Source: Carboxylicivirga litoralis (GTDB lineage: Bacteria > Bacteroidota > Bacteroidia > Bacteroidales > Marinilabiliaceae). From it: a stretch of DNA of 64,000 bases. This document shows, piece after piece, positions 17,382 to 28,800 of this stretch. Within the stretch, counting starts at the first letter, position 1, and each line of letters starts with the position of its first letter. The notes under the pieces were generated by a model. It saw only the letters and a list, made by a program, of their open reading frames with translations. It was not told the DNA's origin and did no database searches. Location of the stretch: NCBI RefSeq assembly GCF_025499605.1, contig NZ_JAFMVC010000005.1, positions 186,001 to 250,000 on the forward strand, in the 5' to 3' direction. The translations under genes and the position numbers were made by a program.

Positions 17382-18998
17382 ATGAAGAGAAAGTCTATAC
17401 TAGGTTTGATTTTACTGATGAGTCTGTCCTTATTGGGCATTATCGGTGCTCAGTATTTGTGGATACAACAATCGGTAAAGGTGCAGAAAGAAAAGTTCCA
17501 GGCTACGGTGTATCGTTCACTCGATAATGCTGTCCAAAGATTGGAAAAAGAACAAAGTGCTGAATATATCTATCGTGAGTTTTTGCATCATCCTTCTACG
17601 CGCAGCAACACAACCTATAAACAAGATGCTAATGGTAATATTGCCATTATTCGTCAGAATAGTGTCAATGCAGCCAAGCCCAAAGTTATTTATCACAAAA
17701 CAGATACCGTAATTGCCAATGGTGGTACTCGTATTGAAGTGCATGCCGAAGTAAGTGGCAATGGTACCGAGCAGCAGGTGTGGATTGGTACCTCGGGTGA
17801 GGCCATAGACGTGATTGAGCTGGAGGAAAAAATGATTCATATGGAAGATTCCATTGAGGTGGTAATGGAAGCTTTGCAGAATCGTAATCAGCAGATGATG
17901 GAGGTTTACCAGCAAATGAAGCGCGAATTTGAGGCTAGGCACAATCCTCTGCAGCGTGTTGATTTGGAGCGTTTGAATAAGGTACTTAAAGAAGAATTGA
18001 ATCAGAATGGTATTGATACTCAATTTGAATTTGGTGTCTTTGACCAGTTTTCGCGGCAACTGACCAAATACCAATCATCTGAATTTAATGTGGCAAAGCT
18101 AAATGACCATGCACCATATCGTATAAAATTATTTCCGCACGATATATTCAGAGGACTTTCTTCTTTTGAGTTGTTAATGTATTTCCCCGATATGGCATCT
18201 TATCTTATTAGATCACAAGGATTGATGGTGTCGTTATCTGGCATATTCACCTTGTTTATTTTAATTACCTTTTTTATTACCATTCGTACTATTCTCAACC
18301 AGAAGAAGGTGTCGCAAATTAAAACTGACTTTATTAATAATATGACGCATGAGTTTAAGACGCCAATTGCCACCATTAGTCTGGCTACCGATAGTATTTT
18401 AACACCGTCGATTATTAATAACGAAGAGCATGTAAAGAACTTTCTGCGAATAATAAAAGAGGAAAATTCGCGGATGAACAGTCATGTGGAAAGGGTGTTG
18501 CAAATGTCGCAGATTGAAAAGAAGGATTTCTCAGTGGTGAAGGCTTCAAAAGATGTGCATGAGCTGATTTTAAGGGCTGTTGATAACATGCAATTGCTGG
18601 CTAACGAAACCAGCGGTAAAATTTTGACTTCGCTAAAAGCAGAATTAAGTGTATTTTTAGTGGATGAAATACATTTTGCCAATGTGATTGTTAACTTGCT
18701 CGAAAATGCACTGAAGTACGCTAAAGAAACACCTGAGGTGATAATTTCGACCAGTAATATCAGTAGTGGATTGCAAATCACTATTAAAGATAATGGTATT
18801 GGCATGACGCGTGAGCAGCAAAATAAGATATTCGAGAAGTTTTATCGGGCTACAGGCGGTAATGTGCATAATGTTAAAGGCTTTGGTTTAGGATTAAGCT
18901 ATGTTAAAGCGGTTATTGATGCACATCATGGAAATATAAGTGTAAAAAGTAAAGTCAATGTAGGAACCGAATTTATTATTCAGCTCCCTTACAAATAG
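17382..18998 (+). CDS. Sensor histidine kinase
   Basis: 538 residues. An N-terminal transmembrane helix (~7-27), a periplasmic region with a coiled-coil-like segment (EDSIEVVMEALQNRNQQMM, ~155-200), and a second transmembrane helix (~280-303) are followed by HisKA with phosphoacceptor His323 in NNMTHEFKTP. The HATPase domain shows NLLENALKYA (N box), DNGIGM (G1) and GFGLGLSYV (G2). All catalytic motifs are intact. The response regulator gene starts five bases after its stop, so the two are a coupled pair. The signal sensed is unknown. Confidence 0.95.
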   Translation: MKRKSILGLILLMSLSLLGIIGAQYLWIQQSVKVQKEKFQATVYRSLDNAVQRLEKEQSAEYIYREFLHHPSTRSNTTYKQDANGNIAIIRQNSVNAAKPKVIYHKTDTVIANGGTRIEVHAEVSGNGTEQQVWIGTSGEAIDVIELEEKMIHMEDSIEVVMEALQNRNQQMMEVYQQMKREFEARHNPLQRVDLERLNKVLKEELNQNGIDTQFEFGVFDQFSRQLTKYQSSEFNVAKLNDHAPYRIKLFPHDIFRGLSSFELLMYFPDMASYLIRSQGLMVSLSGIFTLFILITFFITIRTILNQKKVSQIKTDFINNMTHEFKTPIATISLATDSILTPSIINNEEHVKNFLRIIKEENSRMNSHVERVLQMSQIEKKDFSVVKASKDVHELILRAVDNMQLLANETSGKILTSLKAELSVFLVDEIHFANVIVNLLENALKYAKETPEVIISTSNISSGLQITIKDNGIGMTREQQNKIFEKFYRATGGNVHNVKGFGLGLSYVKAVIDAHHGNISVKSKVNVGTEFIIQLPYK

Positions 18999-19003
18999 TA
19001 TCG

Positions 19004-19693
19004 ATGGAAGAACGCAACAGAGTTTTTATGGTTGAAGACGACCGCAATTTTGGAACGGTCATGAAGGCTTATTTAGAGATTAATCAGTTTGATGTCACCT
19101 GGGTGAAAGATGGGATGTTGGCCGTGAAACGTTTTCAGGAGAGTCAGTTTGATATATGCATTTTGGATGTGATGTTGCCCAATGTTGATGGTTTTACCAT
19201 TGCACGAGAGATAAAAGAGATTAATGCTGATATTCCCATTATCTTTTTAACTGCCAAGGTAATGAAGGAGGATGTACTTGAGGGCTTTAGTGCCGGGGCC
19301 GATGATTACATTACCAAGCCATTCGATTCTGAGATACTGATATGCAAAATTAAGGCCATCCTAAATCGTAATAAACGACACCAAGACGATGTTCAGACTG
19401 AATATAAAATTGGAGGAGCTATTTTTAACAGCGAGTTCCGGATCATTCATTTCAATGGTGAAGAACACAAGTTATCGCCTAAAGAAGCAGATTTGTTGAT
19501 GCTATTGTGCCAGAATGAAAACAAAGTGTTGCCGCGTGATAAAGCCCTGAAGCAGGTGTGGGGCGAAACAGGTTACTTCACAACGCGTAGCATGGATGTG
19601 TATATTACGAAACTTCGAAAATACCTGCGTGATGTAGAAGGCGTAGAGATTGTCAATATTCATGGAAGTGGCTATCAGTTAAGGATTGATTAG
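19004..19693 (+). CDS. OmpR/PhoB-family response regulator
   Basis: 229 residues. The receiver domain has acidic residues VEDD near 10-13, phosphoacceptor Asp55 in CILDVMLPNVDG, Thr in FLTAK and Lys in ITKPF. The C-terminal winged helix (~130-229) shows LSPKEADLLMLL and TRSMDVYITKLRKYL, the recognition helix of the OmpR class. It is the partner of the preceding kinase. Phased GTTAA repeats upstream of the operon are its most likely autoregulatory target. Confidence 0.95.
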   Translation: MEERNRVFMVEDDRNFGTVMKAYLEINQFDVTWVKDGMLAVKRFQESQFDICILDVMLPNVDGFTIAREIKEINADIPIIFLTAKVMKEDVLEGFSAGADDYITKPFDSEILICKIKAILNRNKRHQDDVQTEYKIGGAIFNSEFRIIHFNGEEHKLSPKEADLLMLLCQNENKVLPRDKALKQVWGETGYFTTRSMDVYITKLRKYLRDVEGVEIVNIHGSGYQLRID

Positions 19694-19815
19694 TTGGTTG
19701 AAAAGTTCACTGTTTCGGGTTCACTGTTCCGGGTTCTTTGTTCTGAGTTTCCGGTTCAGAGTTGGTCATTTCGATTTTATCAGTTCATCAATTTCTCAAT
19801 TCGACAATTCCCCAG
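19694..19815. repeat. Low-complexity intergenic repeat (TTC/GTT/CGG words)
   Basis: Successive near-copies of TTCACTGTTTCGGG, TTCACTGTTCCGGG and TTCTTTGTTCTGAG, then AGTTCATCAATTTCTCAATT words. It is non-coding, lies between the regulator and the DUF4097 gene, and has wording like other gaps in the window. Confidence 0.45.
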
Positions 19816-19852
19816 TTCTACTATTGTAACCAATCGAGTTGGTAATGCGTCC

Positions 19853-19860
19853 TACTTTTG
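19853..19860 (+). promoter_or_regulatory. Candidate -7 box for the DUF4097 gene
   Basis: TACTTTTG matches TAnnTTTG and sits 30 bases before the ATG. A -33 TTG at the right distance is not evident. Confidence 0.4.
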
Positions 19861-19889
19861 ATACTAATGACAACTGAAAAAAATAAAAC

Positions 19890-20522
19890 ATGAAGAAGCT
19901 ATTTTTATTGATAGGAATAATTGGCTTTTCCCTTGTGGCAATGGCACAGGATAGAAAAGTGGAAGTAGATAAAACATTCGAGAATATTACCGAGGTTGAA
20001 ATAAACGTTGTGTTTAGCGATGTACTTATTGAGCAGTCGTCTGGTAATAGTGTGCATGTAACCGGTTCGGTAACCTGGGAGCGTGATAAGGACGAATATG
20101 AAATCATCACACGAAAGTCGGGTACCACTCTAATTGTAGAAGTGGATCATCCACGTAATTCGCGAGGTAGTGCTTCGGGTAAATTTTATATTACCATGCC
20201 CGCTATGACCGATGCCGATGTGAATAGTGTGAGTGGCGATATCAAAGTGTCAGGTGTAGGACAGCGCCGCGTAAAATGCAATACCGTATCGGGTGATATT
20301 GTTGCCAGTAAGATAGGTAGCGATATCTATGCGAATACAGTATCGGGTGACATTAATCTGGATGGTGTTAAAGGCAATGCTAAGTCAAACACTGTGTCGG
20401 GAGATGCTGAACTTTCTAATATTGATGGAAACCTTAAAGGAAACTCAGTTTCTGGTGATTTCCGAATTACTAACCTTAAAGGAAATAGAGAGATTAGTAC
20501 TTTATCGGGTAGTATCAGATAA
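19890..20522 (+). CDS. DUF4097-family beta-repeat exported protein
   Basis: 210 residues. The signal peptide ends near AMAQ (~residue 20). The rest is beta-strand repeat: VSGDI/TVSGD recurs about every 20 residues between residues ~110 and 200, forming a predicted right-handed beta-helix-like solenoid. Family members are secreted or surface proteins in Bacteroidota and Firmicutes, often beside two-component systems or anti-sigma genes; function is not established. It follows the kinase/regulator pair by about 200 bases with its own candidate promoter. Confidence 0.85.
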   Translation: MKKLFLLIGIIGFSLVAMAQDRKVEVDKTFENITEVEINVVFSDVLIEQSSGNSVHVTGSVTWERDKDEYEIITRKSGTTLIVEVDHPRNSRGSASGKFYITMPAMTDADVNSVSGDIKVSGVGQRRVKCNTVSGDIVASKIGSDIYANTVSGDINLDGVKGNAKSNTVSGDAELSNIDGNLKGNSVSGDFRITNLKGNREISTLSGSIR

Positions 20523-20554
20523 GCGATAAAATAAGAAAAGAGTAAATACTAAAT

Positions 20555-20594
20555 AAAATAGCCGCTTACTATTTATAGAGTAAGCGGCTATTTT
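20555..20594 (+). terminator. Terminator after the DUF4097 gene
   Basis: 16-bp perfect stem: 20555-20570 pairs with 20579-20594, core TAGCCGCTTACT/AGTAAGCGGCTA, loop of 8 bases. Confidence 0.92.
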
Positions 20595-20792
20595 ATGTCT
20601 TATTGATATTTCAATATTCTCTGATTAATAGAAGATGTACGTAATGGTTATTCATGATTGCAGCTTGTAATACCTTGCTATTGCAGCATGTGTATTATTT
20701 TATCGAAAGCAAATGATAGGTTATGTTATTTTTGTTATTTTTAATCAGGTGAAAATAACTGTTTTGAAAGAGTGATATGTTTAAGCAATTAA

Positions 20793-21467
20793 ATGCATGA
20801 ATTTATGATGAAACAAAATCATTCATTGTCCGACGCAGCAGTCGTAGACAGAAGTAAAACAGTTTTTATAAACTTAGAAGCTAACCAGGAGGCCTCTGCT
20901 GTCATGGCAGAATTTGGCTATGGAGCCGATGAATTATTGGTGGGTAAGGCCTTACAAGCTGAGGCGCAAAAATGCCTTGATAATAACAAGAAAGAAACCG
21001 ACGAATCACGATCTGCTTACCAGGCATTCGCTGAAAAACAGGCAGTAGTTGATAAGCGTTATCGTATGCAGCGTAAAAAGGCAAAAGTTGTATTTCGAAA
21101 CAATCCTTTGATGATGCAAAAGCTGGGCGTTGACGGTACAGTGCCTGCTAACTATATCGATTGGCTTGACAAAGTAAGAGTATACTGCATGGCCGTTGCA
21201 GGTTCTGAAGAAATTCAGGAAGCTTTAAAGCGATTAAAGGTAACAATTGAAGAAATTAGCGAGACACAAGCCGATATTCAAGAATTGGATATGCTTCGTG
21301 CTACCTATATTCGTGAGAAAGGGGAATCGCAACAGGCAACCCAGGTAAAAGATAAAGCTCTTTCTGATTTGGATAAATGGATGAGAGATTTTTTTGCAGT
21401 AGCTAGAATAGCTTTTGATGATCAACCACAAATGTTAGAGATATTTGGTGTAGTTGTTAAAAGTTAA
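20793..21467 (+). CDS. Uncharacterised helical protein with duplicated ...F..(P)..L..(L)G motif
   Basis: 224 residues, no signal peptide, predicted almost wholly helical and cytosolic. The motif [K/A]-x-x-F-x-x-x-P-x-x-L/M-x-x-x-G occurs twice: AKVVFRNNPLMMQKLGV (about residues 97-113) and ARIAFDDQPQMLEIFGV near the C-terminus (205-221). This suggests a two-repeat structure. The gene at 21864 has the same plan and is a diverged paralogue. I cannot name the family. A TATTTTTG box at 20727-20734 may be its promoter, and a terminator follows. Confidence 0.75.
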   Translation: MHEFMMKQNHSLSDAAVVDRSKTVFINLEANQEASAVMAEFGYGADELLVGKALQAEAQKCLDNNKKETDESRSAYQAFAEKQAVVDKRYRMQRKKAKVVFRNNPLMMQKLGVDGTVPANYIDWLDKVRVYCMAVAGSEEIQEALKRLKVTIEEISETQADIQELDMLRATYIREKGESQQATQVKDKALSDLDKWMRDFFAVARIAFDDQPQMLEIFGVVVKS

Positions 21468-21489
21468 TTTTATAAATATCCTATCAATG

Positions 21490-21521
21490 AGGCAGTTTCA
21501 GTTTTGGAGCTGCCTTTTTTT
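21490..21521 (+). terminator. Terminator after the helical protein gene
   Basis: AGGCAGTTTC (21490-21499) pairs with GGAGCTGCCT (21506-21515), with G-U pairs near the loop, followed by TTTTTT. Confidence 0.85.
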
Positions 21522-21529
21522 ATGCTCTT

Positions 21530-21863
21530 TCAATTTCCTATTGGGTATATTTTGCTAATAAAATATTGTCATCAACTATTTGTTAATATTAATACGTATT
21601 TGCTAATAGATTTTACCTTTTTTATAAATGTATTTATCGATTGTCTAATTTAATTAATCAATATTAATAATGAATATATCGATTTATTAAGTGTTAAAAT
21701 CTATAGTCTAATAATTGAACTACAAATATTAAATAGATATATACATTCGTAAAAAAGATTAAAAATAATTTGGATAATTAAATAATATTTTCAAATCTTT
21801 ATAATATTAACTATATCACGAAGAAATAGTATTTAATTAATAGAGATTAAATTATAAAAGCGA
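21530..21863. other. Very AT-rich intergenic segment
   Basis: About 330 bases consisting largely of A/T runs with no ORF, in front of the second helical-protein gene. No complete TTG/TAnnTTTG promoter is clear. It may simply be an upstream region, or a curved or nucleoid-protein-bound stretch. Confidence 0.4.
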
Positions 21864-22523
21864 ATGCATTTTACAAAGCATAGATTAAATACTTATTTAT
21901 ATGGTGTCGAACTATTATTTGGTAATAGTTTAAAACAAAACCATATTAAAGATGAAGTGAATAAATATGGCTATGATGAAAATCAATTAATAGCTGTATA
22001 TAATCATAAGTCAGATTTAGAAGCTATTGAAAGTCAAAAGCATCTTGCCGAGAATGAGAAGAAGGTGTTGTATAATAAAAAGAACTTGCTGGCCAATGTA
22101 GTTAAGCGTGATTATATGCGTTACCTGAAGTTGGCACGCATTGCCTTTGCTGAAAACCCCAAAGCTACTGAAGCATTGATGCTGAACGGGGCCAGGGCTC
22201 GAACAAATAAGGAGCTAATGTTTCAAATGAGCATCTTTGTATCGAACTTGCTGAATAATAAAGAGTGGATCGTTACTTTGCAGGGAGTGAATGTTGGTAA
22301 AGAGCAGATAAAGAAACTGGAAGCTTTGCTTGGTGAGCAAAACAGGCTGGCCGAACAATGCCTGGAAGCAAAAGGAGAGGTGAAACGTTTGACGGATATG
22401 AAACGCAAGAAACTGATTGAACTTCAGCGCTATGTGAGTGAGTATGTCAAGGTGGTACGCATTGCTTTTGAAGAGCGGCCCAAGCTGTTGTTGAGCCTGG
22501 GCATAAAAGTTAAAAAAGAGTAG
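21864..22523 (+). CDS. Uncharacterised helical protein, paralogue of the gene at 20793
   Basis: 219 residues, Lys/Glu-rich, predicted helical, no signal peptide. It repeats the same two motif blocks: YLKLARIAFAENPKATEAL (residues ~90-108) and YVKVVRIAFEERPKLLLSLGI (~195-215). The middle has coiled-coil character (EQIKKLEALLGEQNRLAEQC). It is separated from its paralogue by a terminator and an AT-rich gap, so the two are probably regulated independently. Function unknown. It lies about 290 bases upstream of the giant surface protein on the same strand. Confidence 0.75.
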   Translation: MHFTKHRLNTYLYGVELLFGNSLKQNHIKDEVNKYGYDENQLIAVYNHKSDLEAIESQKHLAENEKKVLYNKKNLLANVVKRDYMRYLKLARIAFAENPKATEALMLNGARARTNKELMFQMSIFVSNLLNNKEWIVTLQGVNVGKEQIKKLEALLGEQNRLAEQCLEAKGEVKRLTDMKRKKLIELQRYVSEYVKVVRIAFEERPKLLLSLGIKVKKE

Positions 22524-22810
22524 TAAATATAATTCACGATTAAATATTACGAATTGATATAAAGAAAGCCTGAATGAATGTAACTTCTGCATAGTGGTCT
22601 CGTACAAACCTTAATCATGCGCTTGGTTGGTTTTATTGTTAATTAAGCAAGTGGTTTATGAGTGTTAGGCTTGAGGTGTTTGTCAACGTAAAGGGGGTGT
22701 TGATAAAAAATTGCAATAAATAGTGTGTGTTGGCCTAATACTTAAGATACGAAATTATATTTTTAATGCTGTGTAGGAGCATTGTGAAGTTGGGGACCAA
22801 AATAGACTCA

Positions 22811-25800
22811 ATGTTTATGAGAAGAGTAAGATTTTTAAAGCCTTTATTAGTTGTTGTAGCGTTCGCATTAGCAAGTATTGTAAATGTTGATGCACAATCT
22901 ATTCCAAGTAGTGAGAAGAAGGCAATGCGGGCCTTTTTCAATGAGCAGTTTTCAGGAAGTGCAAGGCTTAAAGGAGTGAATGGTACAATACCATCACTTG
23001 ATTCTGAATATTGTTCGGAGGATGGCTATGTTGAATTAGTGCCTCCAACAATTGATCCGCGAACAGAATCTATCGTTTGGACAGTTGTTGCTTACTATGG
23101 CGGAACACCGGAACTACATCCGGAGTGGGCGGATTATAGTGGGACAGGGGCTTCAACAGTGCTTCGCTTTTACCCCGGCAGAGTTGATGCGACGTATCAC
23201 AATACCGTTCGAATCTATTTTGGCTATCAGCAATATGATGATATAGGTAACCCTGTTGGAATTGCCGATAATGACTACACATATGTAAGAACTACTCCGA
23301 CCGAATTTACTTTTGGTTCGGATGTTTCTATTTGTACTGGGCAAACTGCCACTCTTACACTTAATGGTTCTGAAACGGGCATCGAGTATTTTTTGGTTAA
23401 AGATGGAGTGGAAGGAATACCAGTATCTGGAACTGGTAATTCGATGGACTTTTCAGTTACTGCAGCAGGTACCTATAGTATGCGTGCTAAAAATGTTTTA
23501 GATAATTCGTGTTCGAAAGATATGGCTGGAAGTGCTGTGGTTACAGTGAATCCTTTGCCATCAGCTTCGGCTGGTAATACTGGTGATGTTTGCCTGGGAA
23601 GTGACTTTACTTTAGAGGGTGATCCTGATGATTTAACCAATTATACTTGGTCTAATCCGGATGCTTCCGAAGCGGGAACAACGCAGGATTTAACGTTATC
23701 CTCTAACGATTATGGTATAGGTAGTCATACTTTTACCCTTACTGTTGAGGATGAGAATACTTGTGTAAATACAGCAACAACAACGGTAACGGTATTTGAA
23801 AATCCTGCTGTAATTGCAAATAATTCAGGACCAATTTGTGTTGGAGGTGATTTAACCGTTTCTTCGACGGTTACTGGAGGTGTAGGTCCTTATACATATG
23901 CATGGACACATGTGCCAAGCGGAGCGACTTATAATACTGATGCCTTTACAATTAATAATGTAACACTAGCTGCCGCTGGTGAATACCAATTGATCGTAAC
24001 TGATGCTAATCTTTGTTCTGCTGTGATGGCATCAACAATTGTGGTTGTTAATGATAACCCAACAGTTACTGTGCCTCTTGGACCGACAACTATTTGTGAA
24101 GGAGAACCGTTAACTATTGCAGCAACCGCTGCTGGAGGAAGTGGAACATATACCACATATACTTGGTACCGTGATGGTGCTGAAATTGTAGGACAAACAG
24201 GATCGACCTTAACAATTGATCCGGTAGCAATTGGAGATATAGGAGCCTATACGGTTATCGTTACTGATAATAATGGCTGTGTTAGTGCCGAGTCTTTACC
24301 TGCAGTTATAATTGTTATACCATTCTTCAAACCAACAGTCACTAATGATAGTCCTGTTTGTGAAGGCGGAGATGTACAGTTGAGTTGTAGTTCCGGACCT
24401 TATGTATCTTACTCATGGACAGGTCCAAATGGCTTTACTAGTAATGTGGAAGATCCGTTAATTACAGAGATTACTCTTGCGGACGCAGGAATCTATAGCT
24501 TAACGGTTGAAGATATTAATGGGTGTTTTGGTACAGAAACAACCGATGTTATTGTTAATGCAAATCCAACAGTTACTGCCGGTAATACTGGCCCTGTTTG
24601 TGATGGCGGTTCTGTAGATATTAGTGCCACTCCAACAGGAGGAACGGCACCATATTCATATAGCTGGCAAAAAGATGGTAATCCTTTAGCCTATGCAACT
24701 GATGTATTTACAATCAACCCTGTTACTCTTGCAGATGCAGGTGTTTACAGTGTTGTGGTGACCGATGATAATACATGTTCATCAACAGTGGCTGCGACTA
24801 CTACATTGGTAGTCAATGAAAACCCAACTGTTACGGTAGCTTATAATGCACCAGTTTGTAATGGAGCAACTTTAACTTTAACTGCTACACCTGCCAATGG
24901 AAGCGGAATATACAACTCATATGTATGGACTAAAGGTGGTGTCGTAATTCCTGGTGAAACAGCATCTACTTTAACAATTGATCCTGTCACCCTTGCTGAT
25001 GGTGGGGATTATGGAGTAACCGTAGTTGATAACCTTGGATGTACAAGCACTGAAGATGTAGTAACCGTTACAATAAATGCCTTACCATCTCCAACAGCAT
25101 CAAGTAATACTGATGTATGTGCGGGAGATCAAATTGAATTATACGGCGGACCAGGTGGTATGACCACATATACGTGGACCGGACCGAATACTTTTAGTAG
25201 TAATTTACAAAATCCAACTATTGCCAATGCGACAACTGCAATGGCAGGAACTTATACATTAGAAGTGTATGACGGAACATGTAGTGCCACTACCACTACT
25301 GATGTTGTAGTAAATGAAGTGCAGGCTACCATTAATGTTTCGCCACCAAGTTTCGTGGTTTGTGAGAATGAAGTGCTTACCTTCACAGCCAATGATTTAA
25401 ATGATAACACAACAGATACATATGAATACGAATTCTTTGTAAACGGCGCAAGTCAGGGAAGAGGTTCAAGTAAAAACTTAGTTTATACAGTAACTGCTTC
25501 CTCAACCATTGATGTAGATGTCTATAATATGACAACGGGTTGTTCTGACAGAGCAACAACATCAGTTACAATGAATCCAATTCCTGTTGTGGCTATAACC
25601 ACACCTGTTCTTGGTGATGAGTTCTGTGAAAATGAATCGATTACTATAACAGCAACTCCTGGTTACGATGAATATGTTTTCTGGTCGGGTCCTGTTGGAA
25701 GTGCCACGGAATTGTATCGCGGACCAAATAACACCTATACTCATGCAAGTGGTTTTGCTGTAACAACAGATATTGCAGTTGAAGCATCTTACAGTGCGAC

Positions 25801-28800
25801 TGGATGTTCAGCCTTATCAAATATTTATACTGTTGTTATCAATACACGCCCAAATCCTGGAATAAATGGAAATACTACGGTTTGTTTTGATGCTTTAGAA
25901 ACGTATACAACTGATTCAGGCTCAGGAGAGTCAAACTGGATTTGGACTGTAACAGGTGGTACTATAATTGGAGCTGACAATGCTGCATCTGTAGATGTGC
26001 AGTGGGATGGCATTGCACCTTATTCTATCAATGTTAATTATGATAACTCTGATGGCTGTGCAGCTGAAACTCCAAGTTCGGAAGTAATTACCGTTAATCC
26101 GCTACCAGTACCAACCATTAATGGGCCTGCTGTCGCATGTAATAATTCAACACAAACTTATACAACTCCTGATTTAGGGATGACCAACTATAAGTGGTCT
26201 GTCGTAGGCGGAACAATTGTAGGTCCAGATAATGGAACAACTGTTGATGTAACCTGGAATGTGTTTGGAGCGCAAAGTGTTAGCTTATCTTATACGGATG
26301 GTAATTTGTGTGATGCAGCTGCTGCAACAGTTTACAATGTAACTGTTACAGATTTGCCATCACCAACAATTACAGGTTCGGATGTGGTTTGTACTGAACA
26401 CACTTATTTATATTCAACTGAACCAGGAGCAAATAATTACGATTGGGATATTGTTGGTGGAACAATAACCACAACAGCCAATCCATATGAAGTTAGTGTT
26501 GTTTGGAATACAACAACAGGTGCTGAAGAAATTTCTGTTAACTACGATGTGGCAGGATGTCCGGCAGCTGCTCCAACAGTTCTACCGGTTACTGTTAGTG
26601 CAGTCCCTGTAGTTTCTATCGTTGGAAACACAGACCTTTGTTTTGGTGATACGGAAACGTATGCTGCTAATACCCTTGGTCTTGGAAAAGGAAATTATAC
26701 TTGGGTAATATCAGGAGGTACACTAACAAGCGGTGCTCTTGACGAAGAAACCATTGACATTACATGGGATGGTGTTGCACCTTATACAATCTCGCTTAAT
26801 TATGTTAATACTAATGGTTGTGATGCTGTTAATTCAACGATTGAAAATATAACTGTAAATGTTGTAACTGCTGGCTTAAGTGCCGATAAGACAACCATTT
26901 GTAGTATTGAAGATGTTACCTTTACTGCTACAGGAGGTGTTACATATGAGTTTTATGTAGATGCAGTTTCTGTACAAGGACCAGATCCTTCTGATACTTA
27001 TGTTGCTTCTGGCTTAACTGATGGTCAGGTTGTTACTGTTAGAGCAATTGGTGCAACAGGTTGTGATGATACGCATGCAGGTATTCCAATTGCTGTAAAT
27101 ACAACACCAACTCCTGTAATTACTTCAGGTCCGGATAATGTGTGTAATGGTGATGCTGGCACATATACAGCAGAAGCTGGTTACGTTAATTATGTGTGGA
27201 CTGTGACAGGAGGTACTATTACTAGTGATCCGACACTAAGTAGTATTGATGTTCTGTGGGATACAGATGGAGCACAGTCGGTTAAAGTGATTTATGAAAG
27301 TACAGCAGGATGTGTTGGTGCTGAATTTACATTGCCAGTAACTGTTAATGCACTTCCTACCGGAACTCCTTTCACTGCTGCTCCAAGTAATAATGTTATA
27401 AAAGGAACCGATATTACTTTCACAGCAACAGGTGGAGTAGAGTATGCCTTCTATAAAATTGATGGAGGAGGAGTAAGCACCGAGTTACAAGCGAGAAGTG
27501 CAATTGACAATTTAGTAGTGAGTACTGAAGCACCTAGTGCTAATCCTGTATTGGATCATGGTGATATTGTACGAGTATATATATTCAATGCTGCCGGATG
27601 TAATGTTTATCAGGAGATTACAGTAGGAATTTATGAAGGAATTACAGGCTTTGATGTTATTGCTTCTGAAGCAGGACATTGTTTTGGGGGTAGTATTGCT
27701 TCTATTAGCTTGTCAGGTTTCCAACCAGATATTACTTACGAATTATTCCAGGTAGGTACGCCTGATGTATCACTTGGTAAAGTTTTAGCAGATGCTGGTA
27801 CCACAACAGTTGAATGGACAAATATTAGTGGAACAAGTCCGGCTGCTGAGTTTTATGTGGTTGCATATTACGACGGTACACCTCCAACACCGCCAATTGA
27901 AATGAATAATCGTGTGTTCGTAGAAGAGTACGCTGAACTAAATATTTACAATGTATCACCTACGACTGAACAAAGTTGTGGTGATGTAATTGACGTTACA
28001 CTTGATGGTTCTGATGCAGGTGTTGATTATGAGTTATTACTAAACGGAAATATTGAGGCAACGCAAACAAGTGCTGGTGGACCTCTTACGTTTGTTGGTG
28101 TAACATTGAAAGTTGGCACTTACACAGTTAGGGCTGTAAAAGATAATGGTGGTATTATTTGTATCGCCGATATGAATGGTTCATTCGATGCAACTGGAGA
28201 TCCAGCTATTAATACAACTTTTACAATTGAAGGAACAAAAGATGGAAAGTATTGTGATGACGGTACTGATGTAGTAACACTTTCGTTATCAGGTTCACAA
28301 TCAGGATACGACTATGAATTGTATTTTAATAATGCACCAATTGCACCAACTCCTGTAGTTGTAGCAGGTACAGATGCACCAATTACTTTTGGAGACTATA
28401 CTACAGAAGGAGTTTATTCTGTTATAGTTGTGCACAGTGGTTGTACATATTATATGAGTGGAACTGTAACTGTAGAAAGAGTTAGTTTACCAGCAGCCTT
28501 TAATTTATTAGCAGAAGATAATGGTCATTATTGTGCGAATGATGGTGATGGAGTGGAGTTAACACTCGATGTTAGCGAGCCGACTATTTCATATCAGCTA
28601 CTGTTAGATGGCAATCCTGTTGGAACACCAATTACTGGTGGAACTTTAACATTTGGAAACCACTTAGCTGAAGGAGTTTATACAGTAGAAGCAAGTACAG
28701 GTTCACCTTCACTATGTGTTGTTACTTCTAATGCCATTGATGTAACTAAAGATGTGTTGCCAACTAAGTACCCTATTGTCTCTGATGGAGATTTCTGTCA

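Noticed and set aside
20340-20520. CRISPR-like repeated words in the DUF4097 gene
   Set aside because: The repeats encode VSGD motifs in frame and are not spaced as repeat-spacer units.
22766-22810. Start of the giant protein at ATG 22766
   Set aside because: It adds 15 residues before an otherwise normal signal peptide, so the ATG at 22811 or 22817 is more credible.
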